Shown here: piece after piece, positions 1 through 11,831 of the stretch
Position numbering within the stretch: position 1 is the first letter of the stretch
Layout: every line of letters begins with the position of its first letter
Assembly: GCA_021234155.1 (NCBI GenBank)
Contig: JAJEKV010000059.1
Span: forward strand, 4,590,571-4,654,570
Direction of reading: 5' to 3'
DNA from: Isoetes taiwanensis
Taxonomy: Eukaryota > Streptophyta > Lycopodiopsida > Isoetales > Isoetaceae
Length of the DNA: 64,000 nucleotides
Made by a program: the position numbers and the translations under genes
Notes under the pieces: generated by a model
The model's input: the letters and a program-made list of their open reading frames with translations, nothing else
What the model was told of the DNA's origin: nothing
The model's database searches: none

Positions 1-1060
1 CGATACCGAAATCATAGTCCCCACCATTGCCAGAATACCCTCCCCAAACCCAAAATGAAATTAGCATACTATATTGATGTTGTATGGAGACGTAAAAATT
101 TTTGCCAAACCTATTTTTTGTTCACTCTCTAAACTTTGAAGTAACAACAGAAATCAATTTTCCCGGCCTCCGGTATGGAGAAACGCCTCCGGTATGGAGA
201 AACGTCTGTAGTCCCTGCAATGGTTTTCAGTACTCCAGAGCCATTGCCATCGTGTGGGTTGGTTCGGGGCAGGCCAAGATACTCCAAAGCGGTTTTGGGA
301 AGCCCAAAAGCGGTGTTCTCCATCGCCATGTGAGCTTGCCATGTCTTCATAAACCATTTCTTCACAAATACAAATTTCGCGAGGATGCTCTTGACTATGG
401 CTAAGAGGTACATATTTTAGTGCATTATTGAAGAGCAAAATGCCTTGCCGGATCTAGCATCTCCTTCCTTTGCTTTTCAATTCTTTTCGACCCATCTTTT
501 CCGATGGTATTATGATGGACAATTTTAGGTCGCCTGTCAAGCACTAGGAAAGTCCCAGACGCAGTGGCCTCATGATTAGATGCAGATTTTTTTCAGAATT
601 TGTGCAGATGAACAAGATAAGAGCTTTATGCAGATCCTTACAAGAAAATGCAAGGCAATAGAAAATGTTGAGTATCAGCTATGCAAAATTATGAGGCATC
701 AAAGATTTGATTTGTAAGGGCATAAAATATTCCAGAATATAACTGCCCAATTTGGCCTTGTTTTATGGTCTTGGACAGACTTTTGATGTTGCCTCTACGT
801 CGCCTTATGTTAAATCCAGAAACTGGAGATTAGGAAGAATGGCAACTTCATATTGATTCTGTAAGATCGTTTGCTTCTTTTCTTATGAATCAATCATGTT
901 TCTTTTTCTTGTTAGCACCTTACATAATCTAATCCCTCATCCATTCACCATTATGCTCTGTGTTTTAATTTCATGAAAATACCTTTGCAAAATTTACTTG
1001 TTCAGCAACACTGCAGAGCTGATAAAATGCATATAAACAGAAAATCTGCACTCTTATGCA
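1..1060. other. No recognised gene
   Basis: Only short, unconvincing open frames are present. The one regular structure is a perfect 19-bp tandem duplication at 167-185 and 186-204, containing CCGGTATGGAG. The rest is AT-rich sequence of no recognised origin. Its right edge runs into a copia relic, so part may be older retroelement sequence decayed past recognition. Confidence 0.5.
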
Positions 1061-1062
1061 CT

Positions 1063-1480
1063 ATCTGTATGGTAATATTGTAACAGGAGATGCTACTGAC
1101 GAGATTTTTAATATCAAGGAGCAAATTAAGGCACAGGTTGAAATCAGACTCATGGGGGGTAGAAGTCTGGCAGAATTCAAGTTACAGTCATCTTACACAA
1201 ACCAAGTATCTTAAGGAGGTATAGTGAATGTTTTTTATGGCAAATTGCAAACCCTGCCGTCAATCCCTTTGATGCAGGTACAAAGCTTACTCTTGATCTT
1301 GAAGGAGACTCATGTGATCCTACTTTATATCAAAAGTTAGTAGGCTCCTTACTAGTACTCGACCGGATATTGCTTTTTTAATCATGGGATGTTTATTCAT
1401 GCTTCTCAAAGCAGCCTCGTGTAGAAGCGCACCTTAACTATTTTGAAGATTCGATGCGTAAACGATCTCAATTCTACTGT
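1063..1480 (+). pseudogene. Ty1/copia reverse transcriptase/RNase H relic
   Basis: Conceptual translation with several frame changes gives a string of copia landmarks in the right order. First comes TGDATDEIFNIKEQIKAQ (the stretch after the YVDD box), then a YSHLTQTKYLKEV-like segment, then DPTLYQKLVGSL, TRPDIAF and PRVEAHLN. This order is the end of the reverse transcriptase and the start of RNase H in Ty1/copia polyproteins. Stops and frameshifts break it throughout, and no LTRs, integrase or gag could be found next to it. It is therefore a dead internal fragment. The family assignment rests on motif order rather than on a database search. Confidence 0.6.
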
Positions 1481-1920
1481 GAGTTTAATTTTTATGACTC
1501 TTCTGGATGTTTGTTTGATTGTCAGATTGGTGATCATCTCATTAGTTTGTTGCAATATCATGGGCATTGCATTTATAATCAAGTCTATTATACCAAGTCC
1601 ATTTATATAACATTTGGTATAATTTGAGTCCTTTGTTTAGCTAAACTTCGTCAAGTGCTTACAAAGAGAGAAAAATAAAAAGGACTCGCTAGATAGTTGT
1701 GTGACATGTAACTTGAGTTTCTCTGGCGAAAAAATAAAATATTCTTCCCTATTTGCTAGATTGCGTGTTCAGTGAAGGGCTGAACTTTTAACAAGCAAAG
1801 ATAATAACGAATGTTGTATTGGATTTCTCGAATAAATCGCCTGCAAACCTGCAATCGATTGAAAGTTCCATGGACTGAATTGAGTAAGTAATTTGCACGC
1901 AATCCTTATCGACATGTTAT

Positions 1921-3260
1921 TTGTCAATGCGGGATCTCCTTAAATTGGAGAGAATGAAGGTTGAATTCATTGATAAAATGGGCAAGAGTTGCGAGGGACC
2001 ATTGAGCTTAACCGTTCTTCTCCAGAAATTATGGGGGTGGAAGAAATGTAAGGACAAGATGGTTAGTTGTAACCTTGGTTTAGTTGCAACCATTGCTAAG
2101 AAAATTCAAGGAAATGGGTTGTCAAATCAAGACCTTCTTCAGGTTGGCTTTCCTCTTCGTTTCTTAATCAAACTTGTTTATCTAAAAAGCTTTTTGATTG
2201 ATAAAAGATTATGACACCAATACTATCATTTGCATCATGTTAGTTTCTATGGCGTAATGCTTTAATTTTAGAAATCACACTTTGCTTTGTCTGATATGGT
2301 CCACGGAAGGACATCAAACTAATTAAGCATATGATTGTTTCTACCTATGCAGTTAAAGGGGACACTCTACTTTTATTTTTGTTACCTGCTTCATTTCATT
2401 TTAATTTCCTTAGAGGCTTTGTTTCAAAGATAAGATATACAAAGAATGTGTGATATACGTTTTAGTCTTTGCAGAAAGGAGCATAGGTTTGATTAGAGGA
2501 GTAGAGAAATTTGATTCTACCAAGGGATTTAAGCTCTCAACATATGCATCTTGGTGGATAAAACAAGCAATAAGTGGCAAATTATTTAGAAGGCAAAAAG
2601 CATACGCCTACCTCAGACGTTGTCTATCGTGCCCTTGTGCATATTTTTTTCATTTTCCCGACTATGAGTGCATTAATCAATTATTTTCCTCTATCTTTGC
2701 ACATTTAATTTCGTTTAGGTTCATCATTATGAGATAATATCGCAGTATAAGGAATGCCAAAATAGATTTTTTGAGAAGCATGGGAGAGCTCTCAAGAGCA
2801 AGAATTGGCGAGTTTGTTGGCTTGAGTGTGACCAGGATAAATACTCTTATGAATTGGTCAAAGCCAATTTGGTCTCTTGACAGACATATTGGTGATGGCA
2901 CTACAACCTTTACGGTAAGCTTGTATTTTGCTTGATCCAACTGCTATTAAACAGATGCTGATAGCCTTAACATTGCAGGAGATACTTGCAGATGAGACTT
3001 CTGAATGTATTGAGAAAGTTACCAGTGCATTGTGGCTAAAAGAAGATGTGGACAAGGTTTTGCATACTTTAGAACCACAGGAGCGAGAGATTATACGGCA
3101 TCGATTTGGTCTGGCTGGTGGCAGGTCTAAGACTCTTGAAGAAGTGGGTTGCATGTACAATGTGACTACGGAACGTATACGACAAATTGAAAACAATGCA
3201 ATGCGCAAGTTAAGACAATCAAAACAAACTAATGGTCTGCGCTGTCACATGTGTTCCTAA
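1921..3260 (+). pseudogene. Plastid-type sigma-70 factor, broken copy
   Basis: Three coding blocks resemble the C-terminal two-thirds of a plant nuclear-encoded sigma factor, which directs the bacterial-type plastid RNA polymerase. Block 1 (to about 2142) has KDKMVSCNLGLVATIAKK and ends LSNQDLLQ (regions 1.2-2.1). Block 2 (from about 2475) has [20 protein letters not shown] and [11 protein letters not shown] (regions 2.2-2.4). Block 3 (from 2719) has [27 protein letters not shown], then after a ~66-bp intron (about 2914-2979) EILADETSE and the region 4 helix-turn-helix LEEVGCMYNVTTERIRQIE. Three places do not read through: the block 1/2 junction is off by one base, the RLP motif near 2610 is out of frame, and a 2-bp shift lies near 2786. 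N-terminal exons and a transit peptide were not found. It is either a decayed paralogue or a gene damaged by assembly errors. Confidence 0.75.
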
Positions 3261-3299
3261 CTACTAGGCGAAGGACCTTAATGTACTCTGATAACAAAA

Positions 3300-4016
3300 T
3301 TCAATGGAAAAAAAAAATTGAGCATCTTGGTCTTCTGTACTCTTCCCTTTTGTAATCAAAATACCGATAATAAGCAAATTTGGATTAAAAAAAGGAAAAA
3401 TAAAATAAAAATGCTCAAATGAACCATATGCTGAAATATACCAATTAATTAGGAGATATCACAATTTAGAACCATGTAAAAAAATCATGAACCCTCAAAT
3501 TTTATTACGCTAATACATGAAGGTTGAATACTATGGTCTCTTATCGTATTACCAAACTCGCCACGTGAAACACAAAGAAGGTCGATATCATGAAAAAAAA
3601 AACACACTAGTTTTTCACATTATCGTGGAAGCAAAATCATACTGGTATATCTAAACCAAGCATAGTTTTATTGATAATTAGTCACTATAAAATACCATAA
3701 TAATTATACACAAAAATAACAAAGATGATTAATCGCTGTAAAATATCATACTAATTACGCACGTAAAATTACAATGTCAATAAACCAAGAATAATAGATG
3801 TGATCAAATATCATTCCAATAAACGTGATAAATTAAGTAGTAGCACATATCATATATTCAAGTTGTCACAAAAACTAGCTATAAATTATCATCCTTCATT
3901 ACCATGTGAAGAAACACTATTCGTATGTCATGTTACTAAACTGCATTGATGAACTATATGGTATAACTAGACATGATTTGTAAACTTTTTGGCCCACATA
4001 CCAGTATTGATTTTAG
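3300..4016. other. AT-rich intergenic stretch, nothing recognised
   Basis: Strongly AT-rich sequence between the sigma-factor relic and the phosphatase-like gene. No coding block, repeat array or structured RNA was recognised. The final bases (TTTTAG before 4017) look like a splice acceptor for the next gene, so upstream exons of that gene may lie here but cannot be identified. Confidence 0.4.
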
Positions 4017-5220
4017 GAGTTGGTTTTTACTACGAAATCATTAGAAAAAGATCATACTAATTCAATTTTGGGGGCCTTGTGTTTGGTACCTTTCAAAGGG
4101 CAGACTACTAGTTCACAAAAACCTCCAAGTGCAACTCCAGAATGTTCAAAAAGCAATGCAACCCCCGAGGAGAAGGCCGAAATGCTAGAGCGGGAACGTG
4201 AGACCATGGAGAAAAATATGAAGTCCATGCTTGATAACATTGCAACTGGTAATGTCCAGCTTGGGGGTACGACTGCGGTAGTTCCTGATACCAGCCAGGA
4301 TGATCATGCAAGCTCAGATGCAACCACTGAGGTTAGGAATCAAACCCCTATGGTAGCTTTCATAGAAGAGAACGTGTCCGAACTAAACCGTGGAGTTGAT
4401 GCTTCTGACAGTAAGCATCTGGGGAGTGAAGTAGATGCTACGACTGCTAGGGATGACGGCGACGATGAAAGGTAATTCACACCAGGCGCGATATGTAGCT
4501 TATTTATGAAGGACAAAACGCGCTTGGCGTGTATTGCAGACCACTTTTGCATGGCTAACTCTTTGTTTTCCATGGTTCAGGGCTCCACCTGCTTGTGACA
4601 AAATCACTGTCTTCGATCTGAATGGTGTCCTGTGTAAAACGTTTCCTAAGAAGCTTATTAACAAGGATGACTTCGAGCAAGTCCCTCTACAATCGAATAC
4701 TAAGTGGATCTATCCTCGTCCACACTTAGAAGATATGATGAATGAGGCGTTCAGATTGTTTGGAGTTGCCATCTGGTCCTCAATGGAACGCAGAAATGTT
4801 GATGAAGTACTTAGGGTGTTACCAGGCATGAATCGAGACTTTGTGACGATTTGAGACCAAAGTAAGTGTATAAAGTTTCCACATCCAAGAGATCCGGATG
4901 GCAAACTGGTCTTCGTCAAACATCTTGGTACTATGATGGATCAACTTGGCATTCAAAAGAAAGAGGACATCATAATAGTAGATGATGATGCTCTTAAGTG
5001 CTTTTATAATCAAGGTCAGGCTCTAAATCCACCAACTTATACTCCACAAGATTACTCAACAGATGAGTTTCTAGTACTATTCATGTCCATCATGAGTGGC
5101 TTGGCTGCTGGTAAAACAGTATCAGACATTGTTAAAACGCATCCAGAACTAGATCGGACTAAGGAGATGGATCTCTATCTCGAGAGTTATTTGACAAAGA
5201 AAGGATTAGTCCCTCCATGA
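4017..5220 (+). pseudogene. FCP1/SCP-like CTD phosphatase, in-frame stop
   Basis: Two coding blocks are joined by a well-formed intron (GT at 4472, AG ending 4580). The first, 4017-4471, is a low-complexity acidic and coiled-coil-like region. The second has the HAD-type phosphatase signature VFDLNGVLCKTF near 4610, then YPRPHLEDMM and VAIWSSMERRNVDEVL, as in FCP1/SCP (NIF domain) enzymes that dephosphorylate the RNA polymerase II C-terminal tail. The family normally has DLDxT/V; here the second Asp of DxD is Asn (DLNGV), also seen in some plant members. Near 4853 an in-frame TGA stands where the family has Trp before DQS. The frame then continues through HPRDPDGKLVFVKHL and IIIVDDDALKCF to a TGA at 5218. 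So it is a pseudogene, or one base is wrong. Upstream exons are probably missing. Confidence 0.7.
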
Positions 5221-5224
5221 TGTA

Positions 5225-5981
5225 ATCTTCATATCAAGTGAATACAATGTAAAAAGTGTTCTGTGTATATTGATTTGTTGTTATCTACAAATGCTAATCA
5301 AACACCACATTCTTCTCACTAAAACAAGAAAATATTAAATCACCCACTACTACAATGCAAAAATTTGCAACAATACGAAACAGCATGTCACACAACACAA
5401 CACTATATTGAGAAAAGGGTATGCAAAAGTGGCGTGCTTTTGGAACAGACATAAATCCAATTTAAATGAATGATGGTTATACGACTTTGATGCAAGTACA
5501 TGCACTTACAAGTCAGTCAATATTGTTATAAAAGAATTTATATACGTTGCCATTATTGTTGTATCTCATATTACAAAAGATTTTTCATAACAAAACTATC
5601 TACCAAAGCTAATTTCATGCCTACCTCATTCCCATCTTCAACAAATTACATGCAAATGTTTCTCACATAAGCTATAATAAGCATGAAGATCTTCCACAAA
5701 AGAGAATATTTTGTTTTTTTGAACAAGAAAATTTAATTTATTCATCAAGCCGTTTAGGGCCTCGGACATCTATGGCAACAAAAATACATAATATAATGTA
5801 ATATATAAGCACTCAATCCAAAGCGCTTGAAATGTCAAAACTCTTCATAAGATCAAATAAGTTTATAATGTCTGCACTCTCCATCCAAACATCTCTAAGG
5901 TAAGTTATGAGTAGGCATTTCTAGTAGCTCTCTCTAGTATTTGTTTATGATTGGTTTGTTCTAGACATTTCCAGTAGTTAC
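5225..5981. other. No gene; possible short LINE tail near 5700-5790
   Basis: No convincing reading frame. At 5715-5790, antisense, a motif reading GCCGAGGCCC...ATGAATAAA recalls the ends of non-LTR retroelements, but it is too short to assign. The stretch at 5880-5980 contains two loosely similar copies of a TTATGATTGG-containing segment just before the SINE. Confidence 0.3.
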
Positions 5982-5991
5982 TTATGATTGG

Positions 5992-6366
<375 letters not shown>

Positions 6367-6376
6367 TTATGATTGG

Positions 6377-7044
6377 GAAGATTTTGCAAATACAACCTCC
6401 TGTAAGAATGGTGATGTCTTCAAAAGATCTTTCTGGACATTATGTCCATATTGATTGTTACACATGCAAATATTAGTTATGGAAAAGCATGATGCTATTT
6501 TGTTAAGAAAAGATAATGAGTATGTCTTTTTACATGTAAATGCAAACAGGTAATTCACTTCTGGTTGTTTCTTTGCTAAATGCCAATATGATCTTACATT
6601 TATACTCGTTTGATTTTTTATACAAGATTTTCTTTTGACATGCATTATTGGCTCAGTTAGATTTGGCAAATACACATAAGCACAGATTTTGACTACCTTG
6701 TTTACAAGGACAGAAAGACTTAGTGCTAGAATTTTGGTTCTAAGAAGATTAGGCTTTAGATTAGACTCTAAAGACCTAGTAAGCATCTATCAATAAATGC
6801 GTCGATGCAATGCGTCCGTCGGGTCCGTCTGGCCCATCCATGCATCTGCCTCGTGAGGGGCGACCCTCGTATATCATTTATTTAGCTCTGATAATCTCAT
6901 AAGTTGAACACTTCAAAAAGGGTTTTTTTTTATTTCAATTTCAAGGTCTAGGCATCCTAAACAAAATCTCTCATTATAAGCTGTTCAATCCCACCTACTT
7001 GTTTCAATGTGTAGGTGGTGGTGATGGTAACTACAATTGAGAAA
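6377..7044. other. No recognised gene
   Basis: AT-rich sequence with no motif I can assign. A short GTCCGTCGGGTCCGTCTGG-type GC-rich patch at 6810-6870 stands out but matches nothing I know. The right part may be the 3' end of the antisense LINE that begins to be readable at about 7045. Confidence 0.35.
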
Positions 7045-7903
7045 TTAATGTGTGGTTCTTTTTTCTAATATTAGAAAGCAAATAATCTGGTTCTTCATAG
7101 TGTCCAACTTATTTATGTGATCAAGATAAATTTTTTGTAACGTCCCTTTTTGATTCATGCTTCCACATTCCTTCATTACACAAGCTTTCATCTTAACATA
7201 AACTTCCTTGTATTCAAGTGACATTAGCCATATGTCATGTCCTAGCCATTTATTGTACCACTTTTTCACTTTGCAATACCAGCATTTATCCTTGGATTGC
7301 TCAAAAGCTAGGCAAGGAAATCTATCATCTTCCATTGTAAGAACCCTTATTGTCCTGTATAATCCTTCAACCTCTAAGGATAACATGAATGTCTTAGCTA
7401 ACATGATGCAATAGGTGTTTGAAGCTTTTCACCAAGCTCACTCTACAAGATACGCTTTTGCACATTCTCAATATCATTCCAAAGATGGGGCTACCATCTT
7501 GGACTACCATACAAAATAATTGGTTTCACTTGGACTCCAAAAGAAATCTTCTTAATTTCCAATGTTCCAAATTATTAAGCCTACATTAATGCATCATACC
7601 ATAAAAGGCCGGCCAATCCTCCCGAAGCATGTTTTTGGGTAGGCATAGTCCACATGTAAATACATGTCATATCAATCCCAAGATATTTATATTACATTTA
7701 CCTTTTGCAAAGGAACACCATCAACTATAAATACAGTAAAATCCTTGCCACCAAGCACCCTAATTTTTCATTTATTTACATTAATCTGCATTCGCTTAAA
7801 TGAGCAAAAGACCCAAGCACGTCCAACTACCTCTGTAATCCACTTGCATCCCTTGAAATCAACAGTATATCATCCGCAGAAATTAGCAATTGCAATACAT
7901 ATT
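7045..7903 (-). mobile_element. LINE, 3' part, split by the gypsy insertion
   Basis: Read on the minus strand, this is the second half of a LINE ORF2. Near 7880 it has LLISADDILLIS, the FADD box of the reverse transcriptase. Further on are VYKYLGID and, near 7490, VKPIILYGSPRW...LWNDIENVQKRIL, the conserved segment after the reverse transcriptase palm. A 119-codon open stretch at 7045-7404 then carries the C-terminal region. Frameshifts and stops are common. The reading continues, on the far side of the gypsy element, at 19003-19210 (upstream half). One LINE was therefore present before the gypsy element inserted. Confidence 0.7.
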
Positions 7904-8477
7904 TGCCTCCTGGTACAGGACTATTCATGCATACGTCAGACCAGGTCAAGCTCAAAGATCCTCAGTCAACCACGGGTCAGACATCCAAGCCTCCACAGAA
8001 GACTAAGCAGGCCACGCAGTCAAAGCCTTTGGCTCCCGTCAAGAGGCGCCGCTCAGACAAGTGACGGCCCGTCACCGCCTCGCGTCGGCAAGGCGTGATT
8101 CTAGGCACTTCAAGAGGCACCGCCAACATTCCCAGCAAATCGGGCCTCCCTTCGTGAGTCGACAGAGAGATCGGTCGAGAGTGTCTATATTGGGCCCAAG
8201 GCCATTGTACTATATATATGAGTAGAGTTAGCTCATAAGTTTTTAGATGAGTTTTGAGTCTTGTCTCATTTCAGTTTTTCTCTCTATTCGCGAGAGCTCA
8301 TGTATTTTCATCATTGATATCAAGGAAGCTTATCATCTTTCTTCCATTTGTTACATTCTCTTCGTTTTCTTCTCTTTCAACCAAATCAGCGTGACATAGT
8401 CCCCGGACTCTCTGTTAGATCCACGGGTCCTCACGGAGGGCTGTCTTCGGGGAGTTCAGAACGGACCCCAAACAGCA
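7904..8477 (+). repeat. 5' LTR of gypsy element
   Basis: Matches 18426-19001 along its whole length with scattered substitutions and short indels. It contains a TATA-like TACTATATATATGAG (about 8209-8223), the likely promoter, and ends near CCCCAAACAGCA. The right LTR starts about 12 bp earlier (TGTTAGTCCC), so this copy seems to lack its first bases. Sequence just inside (TGCTGGTTGCGGGTCGA, from 8478) is where a tRNA primer site would be expected; TGGTTGCGGG could pair with a tRNA 3' CCA end, but the tRNA is not identified. Confidence 0.9.
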
Positions 8478-9034
8478 TGCTGGTTGCGGGTCGATTTTCT
8501 CCTACTTTCTACATGCCGCCATAATGCGTCCGCAATTTCCGCCCGAAGAACTCCTTTCTCTCGGCGGCATCTCGCTTTGGGCGCCATCGGCGTCGAAAGC
8601 GTTGCATTCGCGACATGTATGGATCTGCTTATGACATAGAGGGAGGCCATCGCCGGTCTAGGGCTCGTTAAAGCGCCACCCACCCCTCGTGTCGATCTCG
8701 TCCGGTTCCCGCCCCAAGCGTGCAAACATTGCTCACAACCTCAGTCCCCTCATCATTATCGGGGAGCCTTCTACGGCTCAACCTTCTCAACCCGTACTTT
8801 CATACCCCTGAACATGCCTACATCCATCATTCTTCGGGCCATCGCCACTTCTTCGCAGAACCATCCTCTCCCGGGGGCACGGCTATCCACATGTCTCCTT
8901 TGCTACCGCCCGGAATATCCTTTCCCCACGTTTCCCCTTTGCTCTTCCTGTTTACACCCTTACGGATCTCAAAACCAATGCTCCGGCTACTTCGGTTTCT
9001 CAACCGCTGATCACCCCTTCATCGAGGGTCCGTC

Positions 9035-10390
9035 GTGCAATATGCCAAATCCACCTCAACCTCAATATTCTCACTATCTGTTTATTTCCAAAGCCCAAAG
9101 ACTTTCCCATCTACCTTTCGGACTAAACCGACTTATCCCACCTTTGGCAACACGAAAGGCAAACCGTTAGACCAAAGTGCTCGGGCCCACATGGAAGAAT
9201 TTGAGGCTCTAGCTGTCCTAAATGGGCACGGCGCAACCTCAACTGAAATTTCACATCTTTTTCCACCACCTTCTGCGTGTTTCTCCTCATCAATGGCTCA
9301 TGTCCAACAAAAGCCATTGGAAACAAGATCGTCCGAAATGCGCACCGCTTTTACGTCTTCTCATTACGGGACCACGGATGATGATCAACTTCATCTCAAG
9401 CAACTCAATGAACTTCAACAAGAGCCCACATGAGTCCGCTTTCGGGATTTTTATGGATCGACTTCACATTCGCTTTCAAGAAGCTCAAGGAGTACCCTAC
9501 ACGTGAGCGATTTTGGTCCGGTTTCTCCAAGGACTTCCTCCCGCTATTCGACTCATGATGAATACTGCGCCCAAAACTTTGGAGCAGGCTATCGACCTTG
9601 TCAATCACTCGTCAATGTTTCCTCCAGAGGCGTGGCTCTTCAAGAGCTCCCGTTCATTCCACCGTCATGGTTCCACAAACGGCTGTTCAAACCTCAACAC
9701 GCTAATCCACAACAAGTGATCCAAACTGGTGCCATCTTTGCAAATATCAAGGCCATTTGGCCAATGAGTGCAACTCCACCAATGGCCGCCTCATTGCAAG
9801 CGATGCAACATGTGCAATCATGCCACGGAAGAGTGCACTTTCGCGACTCATCCCACACCGTTCATAACAAAATGGTTTATCAAGTACAAACCACACCGGT
9901 CCCCAAAGCCTTTTCTCGCTGACCACCTCTTGGTGCAGCCCACGCAACTCTATCAGCAACAGGACCAACCACGGGGATCCAACCAACGTCCTCCTTTTGA
10001 TCCTTCTAAAGCTCAGTGCTATCACTGTCAAGAATGGGGTCATACCACCACGGCGTGCCCTCAACTTCCACAAGTTCAGGTCCAGCTTCCTGGCACAAAT
10101 CAGACCACATCGGTCCGCCTCACGGCTTACCAACTCTGGCTTGCTAATGGCAAACAAGGCCCGCGACAGTTCTCAAAGAAGCCCCCAAGAGCGCCTCAGC
10201 AATCACGCTATCAACCAGCTCCAGCAAATCAACCTCAGCTGGATCAACAAGCCCAAGAGGAAATTTTTCAGGCACTTAATCCTCCCGTACAGCCGTCAAA
10301 TTGGGTTGGTCTAGTTTCACGCCAGACCAAGGCATCACGTCCCTTGACTATTATTCAGAAGGACACGCAACCTGCCTTTGCAGTTGACAC
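9035..10390 (+). pseudogene. gypsy gag-like region with CCHC zinc knuckle
   Basis: Gln- and Pro-rich sequence spread over several frames. Near 9513 a stretch FLQGLPPAIRLMMNTAPKTL followed by EQAIDLVNHSS resembles the end of a retrotransposon capsid domain. Near 10017 the frame beginning at 9768 has CYHCQEWGHTTTAC, a perfect C-x2-C-x4-H-x4-C nucleocapsid zinc knuckle that would bind the element RNA. The coding path changes frame at least twice before the knuckle, so no single Gag protein can be read. Confidence 0.75.
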
Positions 10391-10668
10391 CCTTCCTCAT
10401 GAGGACGAAAAAAAGGTTCACTTTGCACCTGACTTAGAAAAGCTCATGCCAAATGTCATGCCCAAAGTTCGCCAAAGCATTTTGAATCTCATGCAAGCGG
10501 TGAAGGCGCGACATTGGCAAATGTTCATGCCACCCTTTCGAGCTCAACAAAGACACGATCCACCTTCAACATCTCAACCTCCACGCCTCGGACATATCCC
10601 AATATTGCAGCCGAGGTTGACTTACTCAAAAAGTTCTTTGCTTCCCCCGCCACGCACTCCCCGCACCA

Positions 10669-11232
10669 GTGGAACCAGCAGATCCTTTTTCTCATGTACC
10701 TCTCGAACTCCAAGAGGAGCTTGCCAAGATCAAAATTCCTTTAAGCTTGGCAACCATTTTAAAACTCTGTCCTGCTCTCAAGGACCAGTTACCACTCCCA
10801 ACTGTTTTAGTTGGGGCTGTGGCTACCTCTACACCCACGGTCCATGCAACGGTGGGAAATCAGCAAGTCAACCATGTTCAAATCGATGGAGGTAGTGCAG
10901 TCAATCTCATCACGGACAAACTCCGCAAACAAATGGGCATCACACAACTCTTTCGTGCCCCATATGACATCAAATTGGCTAATGGCCATATCACGAGACC
11001 TCAAGGCGTCACACCTATTCTACACATCAACATTGGTGATCTCCGCTTTCCCATGGAATTTGGAGTTTGGAAAGCTGGTGAAGATCCAGGTGACTATGAA
11101 ATGCTGGTGGGAAGACCCTTTCTCCGCCAGGCAAAGAGTATCCATTCTTGGGGCCACGGACGGTTAGTCATCCTGAGATGGTCATCTCAATGCCACAATG
11201 GACTTGCAAACAGGCCGGATCATTTCCGTTGA
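10669..11232 (+). pseudogene. gypsy aspartic protease region
   Basis: An open stretch of 187 codons with QIDGGSAVNLITDKL near residue 74. This is the active-site D-G/S-G-like loop of retroviral-type aspartic proteases (here Asp-Gly-Gly-Ser), followed by IKLANGHI and a GDYEMLVGRPFLRQ block typical of the second half of the domain in plant gypsy elements. The stretch ends by running out of frame rather than at a natural boundary. The preceding residues (PLELQEELAKIKIPLSLATI) are the usual linker between gag and protease in this lineage. Confidence 0.8.
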
Positions 11233-11831
11233 CAATGCGGAACCCTCTCTCATTAATCGATTTCGAAGACGCTCAGAATATTTATCAAGTTCAGGCTACC
11301 CCTGCGCGTCTGCCTCTGTCATCCTACCCCGAATATGCTGATCCTTGGGGAGAAATGACTCTTGATCAGGACCAGGCTGTGGCTGCCTTGCTTGACCCCT
11401 ACCTGGCTCCTTGCAATCGAATCCAACGCGTTGATCACTTTTCAGATACGGACACTCCAGCAACTCCTGCTGATGTACACGCCGTCATGAAGCAACCACT
11501 GCTAGATGACACCGCGAGCAACCTTTTTTACCACGCAAAGTGCCACGCATCCGGTTATGCTCCAACCTCCTGCACACATTGTCCAGGATACTGAAGTCAT
11601 ACCCCATATTCAGACTCCTGAAGTCGAAATTGTGGATGTTGGCAACAATCAACCTGTCCGTATTGCTGCAAACCTTCCGGCTCCTTATCGTAACAGGGCC
11701 GTCACGCTGTTCAAAAAATTCAAACACATTTTCGCCTGGAGTTACAAAGATCTGCGGGGAATCAACAAAAGCTTGGGGGAACTCACCATTCCTACCAAAT
11801 CTGATGCACGACCAGTGTAGCAACGGCGACT

